Positions 42,859 through 54,908 of a stretch of DNA of 55,190 nt are shown here, piece by piece. A program made the position numbers and the translations under genes. The stretch's first letter is position 1, and each line of letters starts with the position of its first letter. Under the pieces are notes generated by a model. That model worked only from the letters and a program-made list of their open reading frames with translations, did no database searches and was not told the origin of the DNA. The stretch is from Agrococcus baldri (GTDB taxonomy: Bacteria; Actinomycetota; Actinomycetes; Actinomycetales; Microbacteriaceae), in assembly GCA_007988785.1 (NCBI GenBank), contig BJUU01000018.1, positions 1 to 55,190 of the forward strand, given 5' to 3'.

Positions 42859-43437
42859 ATGGCGCAGACGTGGCTCGTGGTCGGGCTCGGGAATCCCGGG
42901 CCCGACTACGCGCGCACGCGCCACAACATCGGGCAGATGGTGGTCGCCGAGCTCGAGCGGCGCGCGAGCGCGACGCCGAAGAAGCACGGGCGGGCGGATG
43001 CGCTGGTCGCCGAGTCACGGGTGGTCGGCGGCCCGAAGGTGGTCACCGCCTTCCCGCTCACCTACATGAACCGCTCCGGCGGGCCGGTCGCGAAGCTGAT
43101 GGACTGGTACGGCATCGAGCCCGAGCACGTGATCGTGCTGCACGACGAGCTCGACCTGCCGCTCGGCGAGCTGCGGCTCAAGCAGGGCGGCGGCCACGGC
43201 GGCCACAACGGCATGCGCGACATCATCGCCGCGCGCGGGCCGGACGTGCTGCGCGTGCGGCTCGGCATCGGGCGCCCGCCGGGCAGGCAGGATGCCGCCG
43301 CGTTCGTGCTGAAGCCCTTCGCGAAGGCCGAGCAGCCGGAGGCCGAGCTGCTCGTGCAGCTCGGCGCCGACGCCGTCGAGCGCATCATCGCCGAGGGCTT
43401 CCTCGCCGCGCAGCAGCGCATCCACTCGCCGTCCTGA
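42859..43437 (+). CDS. pth: Peptidyl-tRNA hydrolase
   Basis: Cleaves the ester bond of peptidyl-tRNA released from stalled ribosomes. The 192-residue protein has VVGLGNPGPDYARTRHNIG with the catalytic His near residue 22, FPLTYMNRSGGPV near 66 with the substrate-contact Asn, LHDELDLPLGELRLKQGGGHGGHNGMRDI near 95-122, and FVLKPFAKAE near 151. All motifs of bacterial Pth are present and length is normal. It shares an operon with rplY. Confidence 0.95.
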   Translation: MAQTWLVVGLGNPGPDYARTRHNIGQMVVAELERRASATPKKHGRADALVAESRVVGGPKVVTAFPLTYMNRSGGPVAKLMDWYGIEPEHVIVLHDELDLPLGELRLKQGGGHGGHNGMRDIIAARGPDVLRVRLGIGRPPGRQDAAAFVLKPFAKAEQPEAELLVQLGADAVERIIAEGFLAAQQRIHSPS

Positions 43438-43455
43438 CGCCCGGGCGCCCGCCGC

Positions 43456-43461
43456 TAGCAT
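43456..43461 (+). promoter_or_regulatory. -10 hexamer TAGCAT upstream of the lipoprotein gene
   Basis: It would start a transcript near 43468 with a roughly 19-base leader containing GGAAGGAG ahead of the GTG at 43487. This could also be an internal promoter for mfd. Confidence 0.38.
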
Positions 43462-43486
43462 GGAGAGCCCCCTGGAAGGAGTCCTC

Positions 43487-43959
43487 GTGCGCCGATTCGC
43501 CATCCGTGCCGCCGCCGTGATCGCGGCGACGCTCGTGCTCGCCGGGTGCGCCGGCACCGAGCAGGAGCAGCGCGGACCGGAGGGGCCCAACGGCTACTCG
43601 CTCTCCGCCACCTTCGACGACGGCTCGATGCTGTGGTGGGATCGGAGCCCCGAGTCGGGGCTGACCGACCTGATCGTCACCGACTCGACCGGCTTCCGCT
43701 CGGGCACGTGCCTCAGCGGCGAGCCGCTCTACTGCGTCGCGGGCCCGAGCGAGGCCCAGGTCGTGCTGGTGATCGCCCCGGAGGGCGCGGAGCGGGCCGT
43801 GATGAGCTGGTTCGGCGAGGACGTCGAGCTCGTCCGCGGCGAGACGAGCGGCGAGGGCGCGCCCCCCGTGTTCGGCGGCGTCATGCCGCCGCCGGCCGAC
43901 CTCGAGGCGGGATACCACCTCGAGGTGCTCGACGGCGCGGGTGAGGTCGTCTTCACCTC

Positions 43960-43963
<4 letters not shown>
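43487..43963 (+). CDS. Putative lipoprotein, function unknown
   Basis: The 158-residue protein begins with a lipoprotein signal: RRFAIRAAAVIAATLVLAGC, where LAGC is the lipobox. The mature part is acidic with no recognised domain; it contains a possible disulfide pair (GTCLSGEPLYC). The GTG at 43487 is chosen over an in-frame ATG at 43460 because GGAAGGAG lies 5 bases upstream and gives a normal signal peptide. The stop overlaps the mfd start by 4 bases (GTGA), so mfd translation is coupled to it. No function can be given. Confidence 0.8.
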
Positions 43964-47495
<3,532 letters not shown>

Positions 47496-47499
<4 letters not shown>

Positions 47500-48176
47500 G
47501 CGAGCTCGACGACCTCGTCGCCGTCATGGCGCGGCTGCGCGGCCCGGGCGGCTGCCCGTGGGACGCCGAGCAGACGCACGCCTCGCTCGTGCCCTACGTG
47601 ATCGAGGAGGCGCACGAGCTCGCCGAGGCGATCGAGGCGGCCGAGGGGGCAGACGGCGACGCGCACCTGCGCGAGGAGCTCGGCGACGTGCTGCTGCAGG
47701 TCGTCTTCCACGCCGACATCGCCCGCGCCGAGGGGCGGTTCGACATCGACGACGTCGCCCGCACCCTGGCCGAGAAGCTGCGCAGGCGGCATCCGCACGT
47801 CTTCGCCGACTCCGCGGTCGACGGCGTCGACGAGGTGGTCGCCAACTGGGATGCCATCAAGCGCGCCGAGAAGCCCGAGCGCGGCAGCGCGCTCGACGGC
47901 ATCCCGGTCTCGCTGCCCGCCCTCGCGCGCGCCGAGAAGCTGCTGAGCCGAGCACGCCGGGCGGGCCTCGAGCCCGCGCAGCCTCAGGGGGCGGATGCGT
48001 CGGCGCCCGAGACCGAGGACGCCCTCGGTCGCGCGCTGCTCGCCCTCGTCCGCGGCGCGGCGGATCGCGGCCAGGACGCCGAGCGCGCGCTGCGCGGCGC
48101 GACCCGCGCGCTCGAGGCCGAGCTGCGGGCGCAGGAGCACGCGCGCGCCGCGCGGCACGCCGAGCCGCAGCCCTAG
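47496..48176 (+). CDS. mazG: MazG-family nucleoside triphosphate pyrophosphohydrolase
   Basis: 226 residues. RLRGPGGCPWDAEQTHASL near 13 is the family signature. The magnesium-binding EExxE motif is VIEEAHELAEAIE near 38, and the ExxD pair follows in LREELGDVLLQVVFHADIA near 58-76. DEVVANWDAIKRAEKPER is near 115. Length after the single MazG domain is filled by an Ala-rich tail, shorter than the two-domain E. coli enzyme. It probably removes non-canonical NTPs. GTGA overlaps the mfd stop, indicating one operon. Confidence 0.92.
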
Positions 48177-48179
48177 GAT
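48174..48179 (+). promoter_or_regulatory. -10 hexamer TAGGAT, leaderless promoter
   Basis: TAGGAT overlaps the mazG stop and ends 7 bases before the ATG at 48187. Confidence 0.45.
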
Positions 48180-48186
48180 CGAGGCG

Positions 48187-48804
48187 ATGACCACCGCAGC
48201 GGCCCTGCCGATCGACGTGCGGCTCCAGCGCCGGCGCCGTGCGCTCGCCGCCGCGCTGTCGGTCTCGGCCGCCACGACGCTCGTCACCGGCCTCGCGCAC
48301 TCGCTCGCCGGGGGAGCGGCGCCCGACGCGCTGCTGCTCGCCGCCGCGGCCGTCGTCACGCTGCTCGTGCTCACGCCCGTCGTCGGCGCCCGGGGCTCCG
48401 GCCGTGGCGCCGGTGCCCGCCGGGTCGCCGCCGTCGCCCTCGCGCAGCTCGTGCAGCACAGCCTCTACTCGCTGCCGAGCACCGGCTCGCACGCCGGCGG
48501 CCACGTGCACGACGCGGGCGCCGCCATGCAGACGGCCGGCATCGTGCACGAGCACGCGAGCATGCCGCTCGCGCACGTGCTCGCCGGCGCCGTGACGCTC
48601 GTGCTGCTGCGCCTGGCGCCCCGCGCGGTGGCGGCGCTGCTCGCCGCCGTCTCGCCGCGCCTGGCCGCGGCCGTGCTCTCCTGGACGGCACCGCACGCGC
48701 GACGCCGCGCATCCGTCACTGCCGTCCGCCCCGCCCGCCGCCGTGCGCTCGACGTGCTGCACGGCGCGCTCGGCACCCGCGGCCCGCCGCTCGCCGTCGT
48801 CTGA
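48187..48804 (+). CDS. Multi-pass membrane protein with a His-rich loop, function unknown
   Basis: 205 residues, with hydrophobic helices near 20-40, 45-65, 78-90 and 120-155. Between the third and fourth is a loop with repeated His and Met (SHAGGHVHDAGAAMQ, then VHEHASMPLAH), a composition typical of copper- or zinc-binding membrane proteins. The C-terminal tail is strongly basic. I recognise no named family. It lies upstream of YcnI and the PepSY protein on the same strand, so it may be part of the same metal-handling set. The ATG follows a leaderless -10. Confidence 0.75.
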   Translation: MTTAAALPIDVRLQRRRRALAAALSVSAATTLVTGLAHSLAGGAAPDALLLAAAAVVTLLVLTPVVGARGSGRGAGARRVAAVALAQLVQHSLYSLPSTGSHAGGHVHDAGAAMQTAGIVHEHASMPLAHVLAGAVTLVLLRLAPRAVAALLAAVSPRLAAAVLSWTAPHARRRASVTAVRPARRRALDVLHGALGTRGPPLAVV

Positions 48805-48916
48805 GCCCATCCGTACGGCCACGGCCTACGAACCCCTTCGGCGACCGCTCACGCGGCTCGCCGCTCACACGACCGCGCGCGCCGCTGGCGCCGCGCATCA
48901 GCAGCAGGAGCTCGCA

Positions 48917-49657
48917 ATGCACACGTCCACCACACCCGCACCCGCATCCACCCGCACCCGTTCGCGCCTCGTCGCCGGCATCGCCGCCGGCATCGGAGCC
49001 GCGGCGCTCGTGCTCGTCGCGCCCGTCGCGGCGAACGCCCACGTGCACGTCACGCCCACCACGACCGAGGCCGGCGCCGCGTCGGAGCTGGCCTTCTCGT
49101 TCAGCCACGGCTGCGACGGATCGCCCACGACCGCTGTCGAGGTGACGATCCCCGAGGAGGTCGCCTCGGTGGCGCTCATCGCCAACGCCGGCTGGAACGT
49201 CGAGTCGGCGCTGCGGGATGGCGCCCGCACCGTCGTCTTCACCGCGGACGAGCCGACACCGGACGGCGTGCGCGAGACGCTCGAGGTCGAGGTGACGCTG
49301 CCGGAGGACGCCGCCGACGGCGACGTGCTCACCTTCCCGACCCTGCAGGTCTGCGAGACCGGCGAGACGCTCTGGGGCGACGCCGACCCGGAGGCCGAGA
49401 CGCCGGCGCCGCAGCTCACGATCGGCGAGACGGCGGATGCGCACGGTCACGCGGGTCACGGCCAGGTCGAGACCGAGGGCGGTCACGAGGGCCACGCAGA
49501 GGAGGGTGCCGCCGCTGACGACGCCGCCGCGGCGGCGCCTGCGGCGGATGCCGGGACGGGTCCCGCCGTGCCGCTCTCGATCGCCGCGGTCGTGCTGGCC
49601 GCGCTCGCGGCCGTGCTCGCCGCGGTGTCGCTGCGCCGGCAGTCCCAGCGGCGATGA
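48917..49657 (+). CDS. YcnI-family (DUF1775) copper-binding protein
   Basis: The 246-residue protein has a signal peptide whose likely cleavage after VAANA leaves an N-terminal His (HVHVTPTTTEAG). YcnI proteins bind Cu(II) through that first His with a nearby Glu and Trp; NAGWNVE supplies the Trp candidate. FSHGCDGSPTTAVEVTIPEE is the DUF1775 signature. A His/Glu-rich linker (DAHGHAGHGQ, then GGHEGHAEE) precedes a C-terminal membrane anchor near 215-240. ATG follows CAGGAG. It overlaps the PepSY gene by 4 bases. Confidence 0.9.
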   Translation: MHTSTTPAPASTRTRSRLVAGIAAGIGAAALVLVAPVAANAHVHVTPTTTEAGAASELAFSFSHGCDGSPTTAVEVTIPEEVASVALIANAGWNVESALRDGARTVVFTADEPTPDGVRETLEVEVTLPEDAADGDVLTFPTLQVCETGETLWGDADPEAETPAPQLTIGETADAHGHAGHGQVETEGGHEGHAEEGAAADDAAAAAPAADAGTGPAVPLSIAAVVLAALAAVLAAVSLRRQSQRR

Positions 49658-51123
49658 GCGCCGTCGGCTCCCGGGCGGTGGAAGCTCCGCCGGGTCAGGA
49701 GCGCGCCGACCAGCCGCCGCCGCAGGCCCCGATCGGCGCGCCGCCGGGCGGCAGGTGGGGCGACAGGCCGGGAGGCAGGCCGGAACCCTGGCTCGCGCCG
49801 CTGCTGCGCCGGCTGCACTGGCTCGCCGGCGTGCTCGTGGGCCCGTTCATCCTGGTCGCGGCGCTCTCCGGTGCCGCGTACGCGCTGGCCCCCTCGGTCG
49901 AGCAGGTGCTCTACCGCGATGCGCTCACGGCGCCTGCGGAGGGCGAGCCGCTGCCGCTCGCCGAGCAGGTGCGCATCGCACAGCAGGCGGCGGGGGGTGC
50001 GTCGCTGTCGGCGCTGCGACCGGCACCGGAGCCGGGTGCCACGACGCGGGTGCTGTTCGCCGACGAGGGCCTGGTCGACAGCGAGAGCAGGGCGATCTTC
50101 GTCGACCCGGTGAGCGGCGAGGTGCGGGGCGACATGACCGTCTACGGCACGAGCGGTTCGCTGCCGCTGCGCACCGCCATCGACCACTTCCATCGCGGGC
50201 TGGGGCTCGGCGAGGTCGGCAGGCTCTACTCCGAGCTCGCGGCCAGCTGGCTCGGCATCGTGGTGCTCGCGGGCGTCGGCCTCTGGATCGGCAAGTGGCG
50301 CACCGGTCGGCGCCGCAGAGACCTCGTGCGGCCGGATCGCAGCGCGACCGGGGTGCGGCGGCTGCACACGTGGCACGCCTCGCTGGGCATCTGGCTGGCG
50401 CTGGGTGCGCTGTTCCTGTCGGCGACGGGCATCACCTGGTCGCAGCTCGCCGGCGCGAACGTGACCGAGCTGCGCGCTGCGCTGGGCTGGTCGACGCCGT
50501 CGGTGTCGACCGCGCTCGAGGGCGACGGGGGTGCGGGGGATGAGCACTCGGACCACGGGGCCGCCACCGCGGCCGCCGACGTCGATCCTGCGCGCTTCGA
50601 CGAGGTGCTCGCGGTCGCCCGCAGCGAGAACGTGAACGTCGGGCTCGTCGAGATCCGGCCGCCGGCCGACGCGCAGTCGGCGTGGGTGGTGCAGGAGATC
50701 CAGCGCTCGTTCCCGACGGAGGTCGACAGCGTCGCCGTCGACGGGGCGACCCTCGCGGTGGTCGACCGGGTCGACTTCGCCGACTTCGGGCTGATCCCGA
50801 AGCTCGCGCGCTGGGGCATCGACCTGCACATGGGCTCGATGTTCGGGCTGCCGAACCAGCTGGTGCTCGCGGCGCTCGCGCTCGGCATCGCCACGATGGT
50901 GGCGCTCGGGATGCGGATGTGGTGGCGTCGCGGCCCGTACGGCAGGCCCGGGGCGCCGCCGGAGGCCGGCGCGCTCGCTCGGGCGCCGTGGTGGGGGATC
51001 GCGGCGGTCGTGGCGGTCGGCGCCGCGGTCGGGCTGCTGCTGCCGCTCGTCGGCTGGGGCCTGCTCGGCTTCGTCGTCATCGACGGCGTGCTGGTCGCCG
51101 CGCGCACCCGCACCCGGGTGTGA
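49654..51123 (+). CDS. PepSY-associated membrane protein
   Basis: 489 residues with a Pro/Gly-rich cytoplasmic start. The PepSY-type helix RLHWLAGVLVGPFILVAALSG lies near 52, an extracytoplasmic PepSY domain follows (IFVDPVSGEVRG near 148), then IDHFHRGLGLGEVGRLYSE near 172 and the second core WHASLGIWLALGALFLSATGITW near 240. Further helices come near 400 and 445. PepSY membrane proteins are tied to iron/copper reduction or transport. The loop near 290-305 has DEHSDHG. ATGA overlaps the YcnI stop, so the two are cotranslated. Confidence 0.88.
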   Translation: MSAVGSRAVEAPPGQERADQPPPQAPIGAPPGGRWGDRPGGRPEPWLAPLLRRLHWLAGVLVGPFILVAALSGAAYALAPSVEQVLYRDALTAPAEGEPLPLAEQVRIAQQAAGGASLSALRPAPEPGATTRVLFADEGLVDSESRAIFVDPVSGEVRGDMTVYGTSGSLPLRTAIDHFHRGLGLGEVGRLYSELAASWLGIVVLAGVGLWIGKWRTGRRRRDLVRPDRSATGVRRLHTWHASLGIWLALGALFLSATGITWSQLAGANVTELRAALGWSTPSVSTALEGDGGAGDEHSDHGAATAAADVDPARFDEVLAVARSENVNVGLVEIRPPADAQSAWVVQEIQRSFPTEVDSVAVDGATLAVVDRVDFADFGLIPKLARWGIDLHMGSMFGLPNQLVLAALALGIATMVALGMRMWWRRGPYGRPGAPPEAGALARAPWWGIAAVVAVGAAVGLLLPLVGWGLLGFVVIDGVLVAARTRTRV

Positions 51124-51126
51124 GCC

Positions 51127-51160
51127 GCCGGGGCGGCGCCGCAGCCGGCGTCGCCCCGGC
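51127..51160. terminator. Strong bidirectional terminator hairpin
   Basis: A 15-bp stem (51127-51141 with 51146-51160, one G-T pair) over a CAGC loop lies between the convergent PepSY and oxidoreductase stop codons. No T-run. Confidence 0.72.
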
Positions 51161-51178
51161 CATGGGCACCGGCCCCGC

Positions 51179-52126
51179 CTACGGCAGCACGACGAGGTTG
51201 CCGACCTTGCGGCGCGAGTCGACGATCTCGTAGGCGCGAGCGATCTCGGCCAGCGGCAGCGCCTCCTGGATGACGGGGTCGAGCTCGTCGCGCTCGAGCG
51301 GCGCGAGCACGCGCGCGACGAGCTCGGCGCCGCCCGGGGCGCTGCCCGCCTTGACGGGGCCGCGCGCCTGCAGCATCTGCCAGAGATCGGCGACCGCCAG
51401 CACGGCGGTGCCGCCATCGCGCACCAGGCCACGCGCGGTGCGCGGCGTCAGCGTGCCGGCGGCATCGAGGATCGCGTCGAAGCGCCGGCCCAGCCCCGCG
51501 GGGTCGGTCGTCGTGTAGTCCACGTGCTCGTCGACGCCGAGGCGACGCAGCAGCTCGGCGTTGCGCCCGCTCGAGACGCCCGTCACCCGCGCGCCGGCGT
51601 GCGCCGCGAGCTGCACCGCGCTCGTGCCGACCGCGCCGGAGGCGCCGACGACCAGCACGTCCTGCCCGGCACGCAGCCGTGCCACGTCGTGCAGGAAGTG
51701 CGCCGCGGTGGTGCCGCCGAAGATCGCGGCGGCGGCCGCCTCGTGCGAGACACCTGCCGGCGTGCGCACGAGCCGCGCCGCTTCGACGGCGACCAGCTCG
51801 GCGTGCGCGCCCATCCGCGCGCCGGCCATGCCGCTCACCCGATCGCCGGCGGTGAGCTCGGTCACCGCCGACCCGGCGGTCTCGACGGTGCCCGACAGCA
51901 CCATGCCGAGCACCGGCCGACGCGGTCCACGAAGTCCCAGGGCGAGCCTGCCGGGCAGGCCCATCCCTGTGGGGAAGCTGCCGCCGCGGATGCGCGCATC
52001 GCCCGCCGTCACGGCGGTGGCGTGCACGCGCACCAGCACCTCCCCGGCTCTGGGCTCGGGGTCGGACGTCTCGGTGATCCGGACGACGCCGGGTGGGCCG
52101 TACCGGTCGACGACTGCTGCGCGCAT
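51179..52126 (-). CDS. NADPH:quinone oxidoreductase-like MDR protein (zinc-independent)
   Basis: 315 residues: GroES-like N-terminal domain (VLVRVHATAVTAGDARIRGG near 30) and Rossmann domain with VLVVGASGAVGTSAVQLAAHAG near 150. It lacks the catalytic zinc ligands of alcohol dehydrogenases (no GHE). Such enzymes reduce quinones or enones with NADPH and are often induced by electrophiles. It is divergent from a TetR-family gene, with two dyads in the 89-base gap, so that regulator probably controls it. Confidence 0.9.
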   Translation of the reverse strand: MRAAVVDRYGPPGVVRITETSDPEPRAGEVLVRVHATAVTAGDARIRGGSFPTGMGLPGRLALGLRGPRRPVLGMVLSGTVETAGSAVTELTAGDRVSGMAGARMGAHAELVAVEAARLVRTPAGVSHEAAAAAIFGGTTAAHFLHDVARLRAGQDVLVVGASGAVGTSAVQLAAHAGARVTGVSSGRNAELLRRLGVDEHVDYTTTDPAGLGRRFDAILDAAGTLTPRTARGLVRDGGTAVLAVADLWQMLQARGPVKAGSAPGGAELVARVLAPLERDELDPVIQEALPLAEIARAYEIVDSRRKVGNLVVLP

Positions 52127-52133
52127 GGGGTTC

Positions 52134-52147
52134 CTTACGGGTGTAAG
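52134..52147. promoter_or_regulatory. Candidate TetR operator 1
   Basis: CTTACGGGTGTAAG has 5-bp arms (CTTAC/GTAAG) and lies 7 bases upstream of the oxidoreductase start, where binding would block its initiation. Confidence 0.5.
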
Positions 52148-52170
52148 ACTGGGGTCACGGGAAGCGTAGC

Positions 52171-52184
52171 CTTACACTTGTAAG
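52171..52184. promoter_or_regulatory. Candidate TetR operator 2
   Basis: CTTACACTTGTAAG has 6-bp arms and shares the CTTAC/GTAAG ends with operator 1; centres are 37 bp apart. It lies 31 bases upstream of the tetR ATG. Confidence 0.55.
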
Positions 52185-52215
52185 CAACGCAAGGGGCACG
52201 ACGCGGGAGGGCACG

Positions 52216-52908
52216 ATGGCGGAGCAGCAGCAGCAGCGGCGACCGGCGCCGGCGCTCACGCCTGAGCGAGTCGTGGTCGCCGCGGCGGCCGTCGCCGACC
52301 GTGCCGGCCTGCACGGCGTCAGCATGCGCAGCGTCGGTCGCGAGCTCGGCGTCGAGGCCATGTCGCTCTACCACCACGTTGCGGGCAAGGAGTCGCTGCT
52401 CGACCTCCTGGCCGACTGGCTCATGGCGCAGATCGACCCGCCGCCCGCCGACGGCGACTGGCGCGCCGGCCTGCACGCCAGGGCGCACTCGTCCCGCGCC
52501 GCCCTGGGCGCGCATCCGTGGGGCCTCTCGCTGCTCGAGTCTCGCCGCACGCCCGGCCTGTCTCTGCTGGCGGGGCACGACGCCGTGCTGGCGGCGCTGC
52601 GCGCGGGCGGCTTCTCGGTGCGGCTCGCCGCCCACGCCTTCTCGGTGCTCGACGCCTACGTCTACGGCTTCGTCGGCACCGAGCAGCAGCTGCCCTTCGA
52701 GCCCGGCGACGGCGCCGACGCGATGATCCAGGAGATGGACGAGTCGCTCACCCGGTTCCCCGCGCTCGCCGAGCTCGCCGCCGAGCTCGTCACGGGCAAG
52801 GACTACGCCTACGGCGACGAGTTCGAGTGGGGGCTCGAGCTCGTGCTCGACGGCCTCGCCGCCCGCCTCGCCGACGAGCGCGCCGCATCCGCCCCCGACT
52901 CCCGGTAG
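52216..52908 (+). CDS. TetR-family transcription regulator
   Basis: 230 residues. The helix-turn-helix is LTPERVVVAAAAVADRAGLHGVSMRS leading into VGRELGVEAMSLYHHVAGKESLLDLL (motif LGVEAMSLYHHV near 48). The ligand-binding domain resembles the TetR C-terminal class (AYVYGFVGTEQQLPFEP). It probably represses itself and the divergent oxidoreductase via the two dyads between them. ATG at 52216 follows GGGAGG. Its last 100 bases are antisense to the convergent membrane protein gene. Confidence 0.92.
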   Translation: MAEQQQQRRPAPALTPERVVVAAAAVADRAGLHGVSMRSVGRELGVEAMSLYHHVAGKESLLDLLADWLMAQIDPPPADGDWRAGLHARAHSSRAALGAHPWGLSLLESRRTPGLSLLAGHDAVLAALRAGGFSVRLAAHAFSVLDAYVYGFVGTEQQLPFEPGDGADAMIQEMDESLTRFPALAELAAELVTGKDYAYGDEFEWGLELVLDGLAARLADERAASAPDSR

Positions 52909-53531
52909 CGCAGCCTGCCGACCCCGGCGACCAGGAAGATGCCGATCAGGAACGCCAGCAGCACCTGGCCGGTCGGCACCAGCAGACCGGCCCAGCCGCC
53001 GTGCTCGCCCGGGTCGAGGAAGGGGTAGGGGTACCAGCCGTCCACGAGCCCGCGCAGCCACGAGCAGCCGAGGTAGGCGAGCGGGTAGAGCATCCACCAC
53101 GCTCCGCGCCCGAAGCGGATGCGCCGGGCGGTCGGCACCAGCAGCCAGTCGAGCGCGACCAGCCACGGGATGATCCGATGCTGCGCCGCGTTCGTGAACT
53201 CGATCGACCACGACCACACCTCGTCGGGCTTCGCCAGCAGCACCGCGTAGACGAGCCCCGTGAGCACGATGTAGGCCGTCGCCGCGCCGCGCAGGTGGTC
53301 GAACCACGCGGGCCTGCGCGACTGCGGCACCAGCAGCATCCATGCCATCACGACGATCACGAGCAGGTTCGCCTGCACCGTGAAGTAGGCGAAGTGCTCG
53401 CTCGCCCGCTCCCCGGAGGCGAGCATGTTCTTGATGTTCCAGGCCTCCGCGAGCGCGGCCATCAGCACGATCGCGATGCGCCACGCGACCACCGGCACGG
53501 CTCGGTCGTGCAGGGGCCAGGGTCGTCGCAC
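52809..53531 (-). CDS. Pr6Pr-family six-helix membrane protein
   Basis: The 240-residue protein has about six hydrophobic helices: VPVVAWRIAIVLMAALAE, YFTVQANLLVIVVMAWMLL, AATAYIVLTGLVYAVLLA, then HRIIPWLVALDWLLV, the loop ARRIRFGRGAWWMLYPLAYL and GWYPYPFLDPGEHGGW. The His-containing HRIIPWLVALDWLL and the YPFLDP loop are the Pr6Pr family signature. Function unknown. The GTG at 53531 is chosen because the hydrophobic core starts about 12 residues later and a CACGAT hexamer lies 6 bases upstream. The Ser/Ala/Arg-rich C-terminal tail is antisense to the tetR 3' end and may not be conserved. Confidence 0.78.
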   Translation of the reverse strand: MRRPWPLHDRAVPVVAWRIAIVLMAALAEAWNIKNMLASGERASEHFAYFTVQANLLVIVVMAWMLLVPQSRRPAWFDHLRGAATAYIVLTGLVYAVLLAKPDEVWSWSIEFTNAAQHRIIPWLVALDWLLVPTARRIRFGRGAWWMLYPLAYLGCSWLRGLVDGWYPYPFLDPGEHGGWAGLLVPTGQVLLAFLIGIFLVAGVGRLRYRESGADAARSSARRAARPSSTSSSPHSNSSP

Positions 53532-53610
53532 GAGCCCATCGTGCCAGCCGGCGGCGCGAGCGGATGCGGCTTCGGCAGAAGGCGCGCATCTCTTGCGGGA
53601 GAATGGAGGC

Positions 53611-54855
53611 ATGGCAACCCAGGTGCACCCGCCGCGCGGCATGCGCGACTTCCTGCCGGTCGACAAGCGCGCGCGCGAGCGCGTGCTGCGCGTCATCAGG
53701 GACGCCTACGAGCACCACGGCTTCGAGGAGATCGAGACGCCGGTGGTGGAGGATGCCGCGCGGCTGCACGCCGGCCTCGGCGGCGACAACGAGAAGCTCG
53801 CCTTCGCGGTCATGCGCCGCGGCCTCACCGTCGACGACCTGCGGGCCGCGGAGTCGCCGCTCGAGCTGGCCGACCTGGGCCTGCGCTTCGACCTGACGGT
53901 GCCGCTCGCACGCTTCATCGCCACCCACCGCGCGAGCCTGCCGCCGGTGTTCCGCGCCATCCAGATCGCGCCCGTGTGGCGCGCCGAGCGCCCGCAGCGC
54001 GGCCGCTACCGGCAGTTCATGCAGTGCGACATCGACATCGCGGGGGAGCCCGGCATCGCTGCCGAGCTCGAGCTGCTCGCCGCCACGGGCGATGCGCTGA
54101 CGCGGCTGGGCATCCCCGACGCCTTCATCCGCATCAACGACCGCCGCATCCTCTTCGCCGCGCTCGCGCACGCGGGCGTGCCGGCCGAGCAGCACGATGG
54201 CGCGCTCATCACGGTCGACAAGCTCGACAAGATCGGCGCGGGCGGGGTGACGGCGGAGCTCGCGGAGCGCGGCGTCGACGGCGAGCGGCTGCTGGCGACG
54301 CTCGAGGCGATCAGGGCGCTCGCGGCGCAGCCCGAGGCCCGGCCCGAGGCGCTCGAGGGATTCGACGCGAGCGTGCTCGAGCCGGTGCGCGAGCTGCTGG
54401 CTGCCGAGGTCGGCATCCGGCTCGAGTTCGACCCCACGCTCGTGCGCGGCATGGGCTACTACACCGGCCCCATCTTCGAGATCGCGCACCCGGAGCTGCC
54501 GTTCTCGATCGGCGGCGGCGGACGCTACGACGGCATGATCGGCCGCTTCCTCGGCCAGGAGCTGCCCGCCGTCGGCATCTCGCTCGGCTTCGAGCGGCTC
54601 GTCGACCTCGTCGAGCTGCCCGCGGCCGCGGGCGCCGAGACGGTGGCGCTGCTGCTCGACAAGGCTGTGCCGGCGGCGGATGCGCTGGCCGTCAAGCGCG
54701 CGCTCGTCGCCGCCGGGCAGACGGTGCGCATGCAGCGCCGCACGAAGAACGTGACGGGCCTGCTCGAGCAGCTCGCCGCATCCGGTGCCACCCACTTCGC
54801 CTTCGTCCGCCCCGGCGACACCGCCCCAACCCTCGACATCAAGCCCATCTCCTGA
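53611..54855 (+). CDS. hisS: Histidyl-tRNA synthetase
   Basis: 414-residue class II synthetase. PPRGMRDFLPVDKRARERVL opens the protein, RFDLTVPLARFIA is near 91 and motif 2 is RAIQIAPVWRAERPQRGRY near 115, with FMQCDIDI after it. The His-specific peptides are LVRGMGYYTGPIFEIA near 276 and GGGGRYDGMIGRF near 301, and motif 3 is VGISLGFERLV near 320. The anticodon-binding domain is the last 80 residues. ATG at 53611 follows GGAGG. The 20-bp repeat array begins 53 bases after the stop. Confidence 0.95.
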   Translation: MATQVHPPRGMRDFLPVDKRARERVLRVIRDAYEHHGFEEIETPVVEDAARLHAGLGGDNEKLAFAVMRRGLTVDDLRAAESPLELADLGLRFDLTVPLARFIATHRASLPPVFRAIQIAPVWRAERPQRGRYRQFMQCDIDIAGEPGIAAELELLAATGDALTRLGIPDAFIRINDRRILFAALAHAGVPAEQHDGALITVDKLDKIGAGGVTAELAERGVDGERLLATLEAIRALAAQPEARPEALEGFDASVLEPVRELLAAEVGIRLEFDPTLVRGMGYYTGPIFEIAHPELPFSIGGGGRYDGMIGRFLGQELPAVGISLGFERLVDLVELPAAAGAETVALLLDKAVPAADALAVKRALVAAGQTVRMQRRTKNVTGLLEQLAASGATHFAFVRPGDTAPTLDIKPIS

Positions 54856-54908
54856 CCCCGCCCCGCCCCGCACCCTCCCCTCCCGCTCCGCCCGCCCCCT
54901 CCCGCGCC

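Noticed and set aside
40405-42987. 860-residue minus-strand frame crossing gntP, the repeats and rplY
   Set aside because: It is composed of His/Asp/Arg-rich shadow sequence opposite genes with full family motifs.
53425-53610. Longer hisS protein from an upstream ATG
   Set aside because: The conserved start of HisRS (PPRGMRD) lies 7 residues after the ATG at 53611, which follows GGAGG; the upstream stretch is antisense to the Pr6Pr gene.
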